Below, in pieces: positions 1-8,050 of a DNA stretch of 64,000 nt. Under the pieces are notes generated by a model. It saw nothing but the letters and a program-made list of their open reading frames with translations, ran no database searches and had not been told where the DNA came from. The position numbers were made by a program, and so were the translations under genes. Positions within the stretch are counted from its first letter, which is position 1. Each line of letters begins with the position of its first letter. The DNA lies in assembly GCF_029625315.1 (NCBI RefSeq), contig NZ_CP121110.1, forward strand, positions 5,350,541-5,414,540. Direction: 5' to 3'. This stretch comes from Flavobacterium ginsengisoli (GTDB lineage: Bacteria; Bacteroidota; Bacteroidia; Flavobacteriales; Flavobacteriaceae).

Positions 1-635
1 CTTCTGGGCTTACTGTATGCATTTTTTCAACCAAAACAGTTTTAACCCATTCAATCAATCCAGACCAGAATTCAACTCCAACCAAAATGATCGGGAATTT
101 TCCAATTTTTTTGGTTTGAATTAAAGTAATGGCTTCAAACATTTCGTCTAAAGTTCCAAAACCTCCAGGCATAACCACAAAACCTTGCGAATATTTTACG
201 AACATTACTTTTCTCACAAAGAAATAGTCGAAATTCAGATTTTTATCATGATCAATATACGGGTTGAAATGCTTGCTCAAATGGAAGCTCAATATTTAAA
301 CCAACCGAAGTTCCACCACCTAAATGTGCACCTTTATTTCCAGCTTCCATAATTCCGGGACCACCTCCTGTAATCACACCGTAACCTGCTTTACTGATTT
401 TATAAGCAATTTTTTCTGCCAATTGATAGTATTTATCCTCTGGTTTTGTTCTCGCCGATCCAAAAATAGAAACACAAGGACCAATACGTCCCATTGCTTC
501 GTAACCATTTACAAACTCAGACATAATCTTAAAAATTGCCCAGCTGTCATTGGTTTTTATTTCATTCCACGTTCTTTGTTTCAAACGATCCTGAATTACT
601 TTATCTTCATCATTATCAAAATCTTCTAATCTCAT
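1..635 (-). CDS. LOG-family phosphoribohydrolase (TIGR00730-like), 3' partial, frame broken
   Basis: Rossmann-fold enzyme of the LOG family, which releases ribose 5-phosphate from nucleoside monophosphates such as cytokinin ribotides; the bacterial physiological role is often uncertain. The first 120 residues carry the nucleotide-binding stretch GGGPGIMEAGNKGA. The second family motif, PGGFGTLDE, lies in another frame at about 150-175. The frame breaks at GCTTGC (271-276): reading GCTGC there turns a premature stop into the expected EQHFNPYIDHDKNL and the protein continues to the window edge. The start at 635 gives MRLEDFDNDED. The gene continues beyond base 1, so the C-terminus is missing. 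The catalytic motifs are intact once the one-base insertion is removed, so a sequence error is more likely than a pseudogene. Identity as a LOG protein is firm; the substrate is not. Confidence 0.85.
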
Positions 636-680
636 TTTAGGTATTTTAATTTATTATTATGTTTTATGTGATCGGAAGAA

Positions 681-764
681 GGAGCTATTTCCTGCTGTCC
701 GCTATATCTTTTGTGGCGAACCCCGCCACAAAAGGATGCCGCTCCCATCAGGGCTAGGGCAGTT
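681..764. repeat. Structured intergenic element with perfect hairpin (candidate Flavobacterium dispersed repeat)
   Basis: This lies in the 390-base gap between the LOG gene and the MORN lipoprotein gene. CTTTTGTGGCG (708-718) and CGCCACAAAAG (724-734) form a perfect 11-bp stem with the five-base loop AACCC. Outer GGAGC (681-685) can pair with GCTCC (741-745). The block is visibly more GC-rich than its surroundings and ends in GGGCTAGGGC. From memory, similar CCGCT...hairpin...GGGCTAGG blocks recur between genes in Flavobacterium; only one copy is visible here. The rest of the gap (765-1026) is AT-rich with nothing I can assign. Confidence 0.5.
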
Positions 765-1026
765 GGTTTCAAATAAAGATTTGGTTTAATTGAAACATGT
801 TTTCTTTAAAAAAGCATGGATTTTTCAAAAAAAAGCGGACACTAAATTAACGCTTTTTTCTAGAATTGTTACAAAAAGCAGTAATTATAATCCAAAAGTA
901 ATGTTGTGATAATAATCAAATTTAGTTTTTTGATTCATTATCAGTTGATTGGATCAAATGATTTTCTTAAATTATTATAAGAATCCACAAAACATATACA
1001 ATAGCTTAATTGATTGACGTTGCAAT

Positions 1027-1893
1027 TTAATCTAGGTTTTCTTCTATTTTTTTTCCATTCTCATCCCATTGAGAAAATGTATTTTTGATAGCATCTCGGA
1101 TAAAATAGATTTTTCCATTTTCGTAATATTGTTTGTGGTAAAGCTCTTTTCCGTTTTCGACTTTGCTTTCAAATTTTAAAATTCCATTTCCGTAATAACT
1201 ATAAAATTTGCCAACTGGAATTCCATTAAGAACCTCTTCAAAATGTGATATTTTACCATTCTTGAAATAGCAAATTATTTTTCCGTCGAATTTTTTATTT
1301 TCCTTGTATAATAGATTGTGTTTGTATTTTCCTGAAAATTTAATTCCTCCGTTTTCATCATAATATTTAACGGAATATTCACCTTTTTTAATTGGGTCGA
1401 ATTTTTCCTTTAAACTGCCGCTCTGATAGAAATAATAATGCGAGCCATTTTCGATAAATTTTAATTTTGGCTTACCATTTTTCCAATAAGTTGTTGATTC
1501 GTTTGTTGTATTATCAAATTGTTGTTTGAAATTTCCATTTTCATCATATTCAATGCTTTTTCCAATTTGATTTCCGTAATTGTACTCTCTTGTCCATTTA
1601 AGTTTGCCATTTTCATACCAATCAATGTATTTGTCGTGACACTGATGATTTTTTACAGGACCAATTGATTTTTTCTTTCCAGACTCGTAAAACGATATAT
1701 CGATATATTCAGTTGGCGTTGTAATTAATCGTAAAGATTTTATGTTATGATTTTTATAAAATACCGTATCTATATTAGTAAAATTCGTAGGTTTGATTTC
1801 TAAACTTTCTATTTCTTTATCAATGACGTTTTTTTTATTGCAAGAGATCAATGTAGATATAAGAAAGAAAATTAAAGCTATATTTTTTTTCAT
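1027..1893 (-). CDS. MORN-variant (YwqK-like) repeat lipoprotein
   Basis: A 288-residue exported protein. The N-terminus MKKNIALIFFLISTLISC ends in a lipobox-like LISC, so it is probably a lipoprotein. The remainder is made of repeats of the form YYxNGxLKxxxxYxNG (for example YYENGKIYF, YYDENGGIKFSGKYK, YYGNGILKFESK), the MORN-variant repeat annotated as 'YwqK family antitoxin'. No toxin partner is present, so the antitoxin label should not be taken functionally. It lies 23 bp downstream of uvrA on the same strand and could be co-transcribed. Function unknown. Confidence 0.75.
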   Translation of the reverse strand: MKKNIALIFFLISTLISCNKKNVIDKEIESLEIKPTNFTNIDTVFYKNHNIKSLRLITTPTEYIDISFYESGKKKSIGPVKNHQCHDKYIDWYENGKLKWTREYNYGNQIGKSIEYDENGNFKQQFDNTTNESTTYWKNGKPKLKFIENGSHYYFYQSGSLKEKFDPIKKGEYSVKYYDENGGIKFSGKYKHNLLYKENKKFDGKIICYFKNGKISHFEEVLNGIPVGKFYSYYGNGILKFESKVENGKELYHKQYYENGKIYFIRDAIKNTFSQWDENGKKIEENLD

Positions 1894-1916
1894 ATTGATG
1901 TATTGGGGGCTAATTT

Positions 1917-4747
1917 TTACTCCAACTCTTTTTTCAAAAACTTAGCCGTATAACTCTTTTTATTCTGAGCCACTTCTTCTGGAGTACCTTTGGCAACCAA
2001 TTGTCCTCCGCCTTTTCCGCCTTCTGGACCAATATCGATAATATAATCAGCAAGTTTTATAACATCCATATTATGCTCGATTACTAGAATGGTATTTCCT
2101 TTATCAACCAGTTTATTGATTACTTCCATCAAAACACGAATGTCTTCGAAGTGTAAACCTGTTGTTGGTTCGTCTAGAATATAAAATGTATTTCCAGTAT
2201 CTTTTTTAGATAATTCTCCCGCCAATTTAATACGTTGCGCTTCACCGCCAGAAAGCGTTGTGCTTTGCTGACCAAGTGTAATATAACCTAAACCAACATC
2301 TTGAATGGTTTTGATTTTTCTATAAATCTTCGGAATATTTTCAAAAAACGGAACCGCTTCATCAACCGTCATATCTAAAACATCAGAAATTGATTTTCCT
2401 TTATATCTAATTTCTAAAGTCTCTCTGTTAAAACGTTTTCCTTGGCAAGTTTCGCATTCTACATAAACGTCTGGTAAGAAGTTCATTTCGATTGTTCTTA
2501 CACCAGAACCTTCGCAAGTTTCGCAACGTCCGCCTTTTACGTTAAAACTAAAACGGCCCGCTTTGTATCCACGAATCATACTTTCAGAAGTCATGGTAAA
2601 CAGATTTCTAATTTCTGTAAAAACCTCCGTATAAGTTGCTGGATTTGAACGTGGAGTTCTTCCAATCGGACTTTGGTCAATATCAATTACTTTGTCGATA
2701 TGTTCTAAACCTTCAATCTTTTTGTAAGGTTGCGGTTTTTTTACGCCATTAAAATAATATGCATTTAAAATAGGGTAAAGCGTTTCATTAATCAAAGTCG
2801 ATTTTCCGCTTCCAGAAACTCCTGTAACGCAAGTCATCTTACCTAACGGAATTTCAATTGAAACGTTTTTAAGGTTGTTTCCTGTTGCTCGGTCAATTTC
2901 AAGAATTTGCCATTTCCTTTTCTTCTTTTCTTCGGAATGTCAAATTTCATTTTACCATTCAAATATTGAGCGGTAATAGTGTCTGAAGCTAAAGTTTCTT
3001 TTGGAGTTCCTATGCTGATGATTTCTCCTCCATATTTACCAGCTTTTGGTCCAATATCAATTACATAATCAGCGGTTTCGATCATGTCTTTGTCATGTTC
3101 CACCACAATAACTGAGTTTCCGATATCGCGTAATTGTTCTAGAGAATGAATCAGTTTTTCGTTATCTCTTTGATGCAAACCAATACTTGGCTCATCCAAA
3201 ATATATAAAACTCCAACCAATTGTGAACCAATTTGAGTTGCCAGACGAATACGTTGCGCTTCACCACCAGAAAGGGATTTTGAACTTCGACTTAAAGCCA
3301 AATAATTCAAACCAACATTCATCAAAAAGTTCAAACGGTCTTTGATTTCTTTTACAACTTCAGATGCAATTAAAAGCTGTTTGTCTGTCAAATGGCTATT
3401 TAAATCTTGAAACCAAGCTGTTAAATCTGAAATATCCATATCACACAATTCGGTGATATTTTTTTCATTTACCCTAAAAAATAATGCTTCTTTTTTAAGA
3501 CGTGAACCATCACAAACAGGGCAATTAATTTCGTCCATGAAGTCTTTTGCCCAGCGTTTTATGCTTGTTGTGGCACTTTCGTCATATTGATTTTTAATGA
3601 AATTAGAAATTCCTTCAAAATCGATTTTATATTCTCTTGTAACACCAAGATCTTTTGAGTTGATAGAAAACTTATCTTTTCCGCCATACAAAATCATTTG
3701 CATTGCTTCTTCGGGAATTTTCTCGATTGGATCGGTTATTTTAAAACCGAATTTTTCTCCAATAGTTTCCAATTGTTTGAAAATCCAAGACGATTTGTAT
3801 TCGCCAAGCGGAGCAAAACCGCCAGCTTTTATAGATAATTTCGGATTTGGAATAATCTTCTTAACGTTGATTTCGTGCACAGTTCCCAATCCGTTGCAAT
3901 GCGGACAAGCTCCTTTTGGAGAGTTAAACGAAAATAAATTCGGTTCTGGATTTTGATATGAAATTCCTGTTGTTGGGCACATTAAATTTCTACTGAAATA
4001 ACGAACCTCATTAGAATCCTGATCTAAAATCATCAAGACATCTTCGCCGTGATGCATCGCAGTATTGATGCTTTCAGATAATCTTTTTTGCGTATCAGGA
4101 TTGTCTTCAATCACCATTCTATCTACAACAATCTCGATATCGTGTGTTTTGTAACGATCCAGTTTCATTCCGGTAACCAAATCCTGAACGTCTCCGTTTA
4201 CACGAACTTTTAAGAATCCTTGTTTGGTAATTTGTTGGAATAATTCGACGTAATGCCCTTTTCTAGCTTTAATTACTGGCGCTAGAATATTAATGCGTTT
4301 TCCGTTGTAATCCTGAATAATCAGATCTTTGATCTGTTCATCAGAATACGAAACCATTTTTTCGCCTGTGTTATAACTGTAGGCATCTGCACCACGTGCG
4401 TACAAAAGCCTTAAGAAATCGTAAATTTCAGTAATAGTTCCAACTGTAGAACGCGGACTTTTACTGGTTGTTTTTTGTTCAATTGCAATAACTGGAGAAA
4501 GTCCGTCGATTTTGTCAACGTCTGGACGCTCTAAACCGCCAAGGAATTGCCTCGCGTAAGCTGAAAAAGTTTCAACATAACGACGCTGTCCTTCGGCATA
4601 AATCGTATCAAATGCCAAAGAAGATTTTCCCGAACCTGATAAACCAGTAATTACAACCAGTTTTTCACGCGGAATAGATATATCGATATTTTTTAGATTA
4701 TGAACTCTTGCACCAAGAACTTCAATAGTATTGTCTTTATCTAACAT
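1917..4747 (-). CDS. uvrA: UvrABC excinuclease subunit A (one frame break)
   Basis: DNA-damage sensor ATPase of nucleotide excision repair; the dimer scans DNA with UvrB. The N-terminal half shows Walker [11 protein letters not shown], the YAEGQRRY segment, a zinc module around CPHCNGLG and an LSGGEAQR signature. The C-terminal half has [10 protein letters not shown], the zinc module [17 protein letters not shown], a second LSGGEAQR and [12 protein letters not shown] start at 4747 ([20 protein letters not shown]), the conserved UvrA N-terminus, rather than the upstream ATG at 4807. The frame breaks at about 2903-2908: adding one base to GAATTT restores [31 protein letters not shown]. The repaired length of ~943 residues is normal for UvrA. 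Probably a homopolymer error in an essential-type repair gene. Confidence 0.95.
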
Positions 4748-4834
4748 AATTTTGAGCAAAAACGCAAAGTTACCACTTTGATTTGTTCTTTTTGTGCTCG
4801 ATAGCAAAACTTTATGTTACAATTAGTAACAAAA

Positions 4835-4860
4835 AACGCTGACTTAAATTTGTCAGCGTT
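4835..4860 (-). terminator. Rho-independent terminator of the 4-gene operon
   Basis: AACGCTGAC (4835-4843) and GTCAGCGTT (4852-4860) form a perfect 9-bp stem with an 8-base loop. On the minus strand it is followed by a run of T. It sits downstream of the gene ending at 4920 and upstream of uvrA, so it separates the two units. Confidence 0.75.
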
Positions 4861-4919
4861 TCGATGATGGCTTCGAAGACATCGTATAAATTAATTTTTT
4901 AGTCAATATTCTTTCTGAA

Positions 4920-5753
4920 TCAAATTTCGGAAGAAGAATTAAATGAATTGTATGCTGAAGCATATAACATAAGATGGTGTAAACTCTTTTTAATTTCGTT
5001 GCTTGGTTCTATTTTCTTGTTGAAAATGAAATTAAAAAATGATGCTCTTTTTGAATGTAAATTTAATTCGTCTAAAATAGTTTCAAATTTTTCCGAGAAT
5101 ATTTGATTGTGCTTATTTAAAACTCTTGTTATTTCAACAATTCTAAAGCCTTCGGCATTAACTTGCGGGGCCGTATCTTTCATTTTTTTTATTGCATTAT
5201 TAATCTGTCTTGTAGCTTTTTGAACTTCTTTTCTATTTTCATTTACTTCCGTATTTAATTCTACAAGAGCAGAAACACTAGCGATTACACTTTCGATTGC
5301 AATAATTCCTAGTTCTGCATATAAATCTCCTTTTGTTAGTTTTTCATTGCTTTTATATCTTTTTTCCAATCGTACAAATGAATTATCAACAGAAGTTAAA
5401 ATATCCATACCAACCTGATCAATTTTTCCTTGAAAATTAATAGAGAATTCCTTAGGATTTGCTATAAAAGAACTATAATCAAATTGAGTGATAAAATCAT
5501 TTTTCTCCTTATTCTTTTTCTCATTGGAAATTTCTTTGATTTTGGATAATAAATTTTTAAAAGCTGCAATATTCTTAATTACTTCTTCTCTTTCTTCTTG
5601 CAATAAACGAAATGCATTTTCTCGATCTGTAAGTAAAATGTAATAATTGGATTCTATAGCTGTATAGTGTTTTTTTAAACTTCTTAAATCAACTTCTTCT
5701 TGTTGAAGTCGATTGTAATTTCCAAGAGTAAGTATATTTTTGACCCAGCTCAT
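4920..5753 (-). CDS. Coiled-coil protein of unknown function, last gene of 4-gene operon
   Basis: A 277-residue protein I do not recognise. There is no signal peptide or clear membrane segment. The sequence is dominated by charged helices predicted to form coiled coils (about residues 10-85 and 120-215, for example LQEEREEVIKNIAAFKNLL and EVNENRKEVQKATRQINNAI). Its ATG overlaps the stop of the TPR gene by 4 bp (ATGA), so the two are translationally coupled and probably work together, perhaps on the cytosolic face of the membrane. The first residues, MSWVKNILTLGNY, are mildly hydrophobic and could associate with membrane. Confidence 0.7.
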   Translation of the reverse strand: MSWVKNILTLGNYNRLQQEEVDLRSLKKHYTAIESNYYILLTDRENAFRLLQEEREEVIKNIAAFKNLLSKIKEISNEKKNKEKNDFITQFDYSSFIANPKEFSINFQGKIDQVGMDILTSVDNSFVRLEKRYKSNEKLTKGDLYAELGIIAIESVIASVSALVELNTEVNENRKEVQKATRQINNAIKKMKDTAPQVNAEGFRIVEITRVLNKHNQIFSEKFETILDELNLHSKRASFFNFIFNKKIEPSNEIKKSLHHLMLYASAYNSFNSSSEI

Positions 5754-7153
5754 GATACTAATTCTTTAACTATGTTAGTGTTTTTTGTAAGTTCATTGTG
5801 TACATATTCTATGCTATAACTTCTATTTTCGGCTTTTTTGGAGTTTACTAGTTTTAAAAGCTTTTCGTTATTGTTGAAAATAACAAATGGCAATGCAAAA
5901 AGATCAATAATTAGGAGTGCAATGATAAAGTAAGCTACTTTTAAAGCTAAACTGTTGTTTAAAATACTTGTAAGTAATAGGTCTATATTGTTGTGATAAA
6001 AGCGAAATGCAAAGGAATTCATTATCAGAAAAGTAAATACAGCGATACTGAATAAAAAGTATATCCAGTTTCTTTTCGTGAACAAATAGCTTCCGCCAAA
6101 TATGCCTCCAAAAAATAAGCTAAGGTAAGCAGTCGATAATTTGCTGTTTCGGTATCTATTTTCTTTTTTGCTAGTGAAAAGATTGCCTACAAGAAAGTAA
6201 ATCAGGCCAAAGAATAGTAGCCAGCTATATTTAGAAAAGAAACCGGCTTTTTCGTTTTTTAAAATTGCGATTTTACTATAATCTTTATTTTTATTTACTT
6301 CGTCATTTATTGCATTATATGCTTCTGCACGTTTCTCTATAGTTGTAATATCATTTGGATTTTTAAGCAAATATTTTGTGTAATATGTTGACGCTTTTTG
6401 ATATTCCTTTAAATTGAAATAGCAATCTCCAATAAATGTCAAAATTTCAGGATTTCTAATTTTACTTTCCAAAAGAGAAAAATTTTCTAAAGCTTTTTTG
6501 TAGTTTTTAATTTCAAAGTACGTTTTCGCTTTTTTATAAGTAACATTAATTTTGTTTGTTTTAGAATCTAATAATGAACACATTTCATAATCACTTACAC
6601 TTAAATTTAAATTTCCATTTAAAGCATAAGCATTAGCTCTTTTTAAATAGTATTCAGACTTTTTAGGAAATTCATTTATGCAAATATTATAATCTTTAAT
6701 TGCCTGATCAAGATTGGATTCCATAAGGTTATAATCTCCTCTAATTTCGCGAGCTATAACATCTTTCGGATAATGTTCTATATAATGATCAATATCTTCT
6801 TTAAAGTCATCCATTTCATTGAGGCTCGAATTTACTAATGCGCGGCTGAAATATGCTTTAGATTTATCTTTTTCTAAACCAATTACTTCGTCAAAATCTT
6901 CAAGAGCATTTTTATATTGCTTTAATTTTAAATATGAATTTGCTCTTAACTTTAATGCCTTACTTAGAGTGTCTGTAATTTTTATCGCTTCTGAAGAAAA
7001 AGTTACAGCATTTTGAAATTTATTGTTTTTAAATTCATTATCTGCTTTTGAAATGAGATCATTGTAATTCTTGATTTGTTCGTTATAGCTAATTTTTTCT
7101 TTGCATCCTGATAATGAAATAACGACAATTGTAATTAGTATCTTTTTTTTCAT
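5750..7153 (-). CDS. TPR lipoprotein with C-terminal TM2-like membrane region
   Basis: A 467-residue protein. The N-terminus MKKKILITIVVISLSGC is a lipoprotein-type signal. Residues ~30-300 contain about seven TPR units (for example ALEDFDEVIGLEKDKSKAYFSRA, AIKDYNICINEFPKKSEYYLKRA, ENFSLLESKIRNPEILTFIGDCYF). A hydrophobic helix follows at ~305-325 (KYSWLLFFGLIYFLVG). Then comes a pair resembling a TM2/NINE hairpin, AYLSLFFGGIFGGSYLFTKRNWIYFLFSIAVF, and another helix near 400-425. TPRs bind partner proteins; TM2 domains are small membrane modules of unknown role. The combination suggests an envelope scaffold. The gene is tightly packed with its neighbours (3-bp gap upstream, 4-bp overlap downstream). 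Confidence 0.75.
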   Translation of the reverse strand: MKKKILITIVVISLSGCKEKISYNEQIKNYNDLISKADNEFKNNKFQNAVTFSSEAIKITDTLSKALKLRANSYLKLKQYKNALEDFDEVIGLEKDKSKAYFSRALVNSSLNEMDDFKEDIDHYIEHYPKDVIAREIRGDYNLMESNLDQAIKDYNICINEFPKKSEYYLKRANAYALNGNLNLSVSDYEMCSLLDSKTNKINVTYKKAKTYFEIKNYKKALENFSLLESKIRNPEILTFIGDCYFNLKEYQKASTYYTKYLLKNPNDITTIEKRAEAYNAINDEVNKNKDYSKIAILKNEKAGFFSKYSWLLFFGLIYFLVGNLFTSKKENRYRNSKLSTAYLSLFFGGIFGGSYLFTKRNWIYFLFSIAVFTFLIMNSFAFRFYHNNIDLLLTSILNNSLALKVAYFIIALLIIDLFALPFVIFNNNEKLLKLVNSKKAENRSYSIEYVHNELTKNTNIVKELVS

Positions 7154-7155
7154 AG

Positions 7156-7605
7156 TTAAAAATCCAATTCTAGTGGCGTATTTTTGTCAGTTAAAGCCGT
7201 ATTAAATAATTCAAAATTTTCTAATGGATTTTTAGAAACAAAATCACTAGCACCTTTTAGTCCTTCTAAAATCAAGAGCTCATTATTTTCTTTTATGCCT
7301 TTATCTATAATTTCAAAATGCTTGTCTATAATTCGGCTTCGTTCAGAAAATACATTTATAATTATGCTTTGTTTTAGCTTAAATTCAGATAAGATCGTGG
7401 TTAGTTCATTCTTTAATCTTAAATTTTCGTTGTCAAGCTTTTTTGATTCGAGGTATATATTTCCGATGTCATTAGCCAATCCTTTAATTTCTTGGATATT
7501 GTCACTTAAAGTTTGTGCTTTTTGTAAATATTTATCAGAGGCTTGTTCTATTTTATCATATAAAATTTCGACCTCTTGTATTTCCATCTTTATATTTTTG
7601 TCCAT
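7156..7605 (-). CDS. Small coiled-coil protein of unknown function
   Basis: A 149-residue soluble, acidic protein without signal peptide or membrane segment. Residues ~5-105 look like one long coiled coil (IQEVEILYDKIEQASDKYLQ, LKNELTTILSEFKLKQSI). It is followed by a short C-terminal region containing ELLILEGLKGASDFVSKNPLENFE. It lies 3 bp before the TPR gene and 30 bp after the zinc-ribbon gene, so it is an operon member. No family recognised. Confidence 0.7.
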   Translation of the reverse strand: MDKNIKMEIQEVEILYDKIEQASDKYLQKAQTLSDNIQEIKGLANDIGNIYLESKKLDNENLRLKNELTTILSEFKLKQSIIINVFSERSRIIDKHFEIIDKGIKENNELLILEGLKGASDFVSKNPLENFELFNTALTDKNTPLELDF

Positions 7606-7635
7606 CTTGCTAGTTTTTATTTATTGAATGGGTAT

Positions 7636-7887
7636 TTACAATGCTGGCGCATGTTTTCCTTTTCCAGATCCATCTGGATGTCTGCTACATGAACTAGCTG
7701 TTAGGCTTGAAATGCTTGAAGTTGAAGTACCGCAGTATTTGCGACTATATTTTGTTTTTTCTGAACCTTCATAAAGTTTATGTTTTCCTTTTCCAGAACC
7801 AAGAGGATGACGCGAGCAAGAACTTGCAGTTAAACTTGAAATGCTTGATGTTTTAGTACCACAGTATTCACAATAAAAATTTGGCAT
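7636..7887 (-). CDS. Tandem zinc-ribbon mini-protein (two ~40-residue repeats)
   Basis: An 83-residue protein made of two nearly identical copies of YCGTxTSSISSLTASSCSRHPxGSGKGKH (residues ~8-36 and ~50-79). The first copy starts with CEYCG, a CxxC knuckle; in the second it is SRKYCG, so one cysteine is lost. With the later C and H residues, each unit could bind one zinc ion (C2CH or C2H2 type), though the second would be incomplete. The repeats are also alike at DNA level, which suggests a recent internal duplication. It is the first gene of the operon running to 4920. I do not know a function for this family; nucleic acid or protein binding is only a guess. Confidence 0.65.
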   Translation of the reverse strand: MPNFYCEYCGTKTSSISSLTASSCSRHPLGSGKGKHKLYEGSEKTKYSRKYCGTSTSSISSLTASSCSRHPDGSGKGKHAPAL

Positions 7888-7998
7888 ATTTTAAAATTAA
7901 AGGGTTAAAACGCAAAAATAGAAGAACATTAAAGCATAATTTTTTTTCTTCTTTAATGGGCTTTTTATTGTATGAAAGCACCTTTCTGGCATAAAAAC

Positions 7999-8032
7999 AA
8001 AAAAGCACTTGCCAAATAACAAGTGCTTTTTT
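7999..8032 (-). terminator. Terminator of the LytTR/kinase operon
   Basis: AAAAAAGCACTTG (7999-8011) pairs perfectly with CAAGTGCTTTTTT (8020-8032) around an 8-base loop. It lies just past the end of the sensor kinase gene (8051), and the minus-strand transcript ends in a T run. Confidence 0.8.
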
Positions 8033-8050
8033 AATTTTAAGAGTGAAATA

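Noticed and set aside
324..629. Open frame antisense to the LOG gene
   Set aside because: It lies wholly over conserved LOG coding sequence on the other strand and has no recognisable protein features.
1027..1893. Toxin-antitoxin system suggested by the YwqK-like name
   Set aside because: The protein is a MORN-type lipoprotein with no toxin gene beside it; the family name is historical.
4747..4807. Longer uvrA start at 4807
   Set aside because: The 20 extra residues (MLSSTKRTNQSG...) are not part of Uvr[21 protein letters not shown] is the conserved beginning.
7184..7627. 147-codon plus-strand ORF over the small coiled-coil gene
   Set aside because: Low-complexity Ser/Leu-rich translation, antisense to an operon gene that has good spacing and start; a shadow frame.
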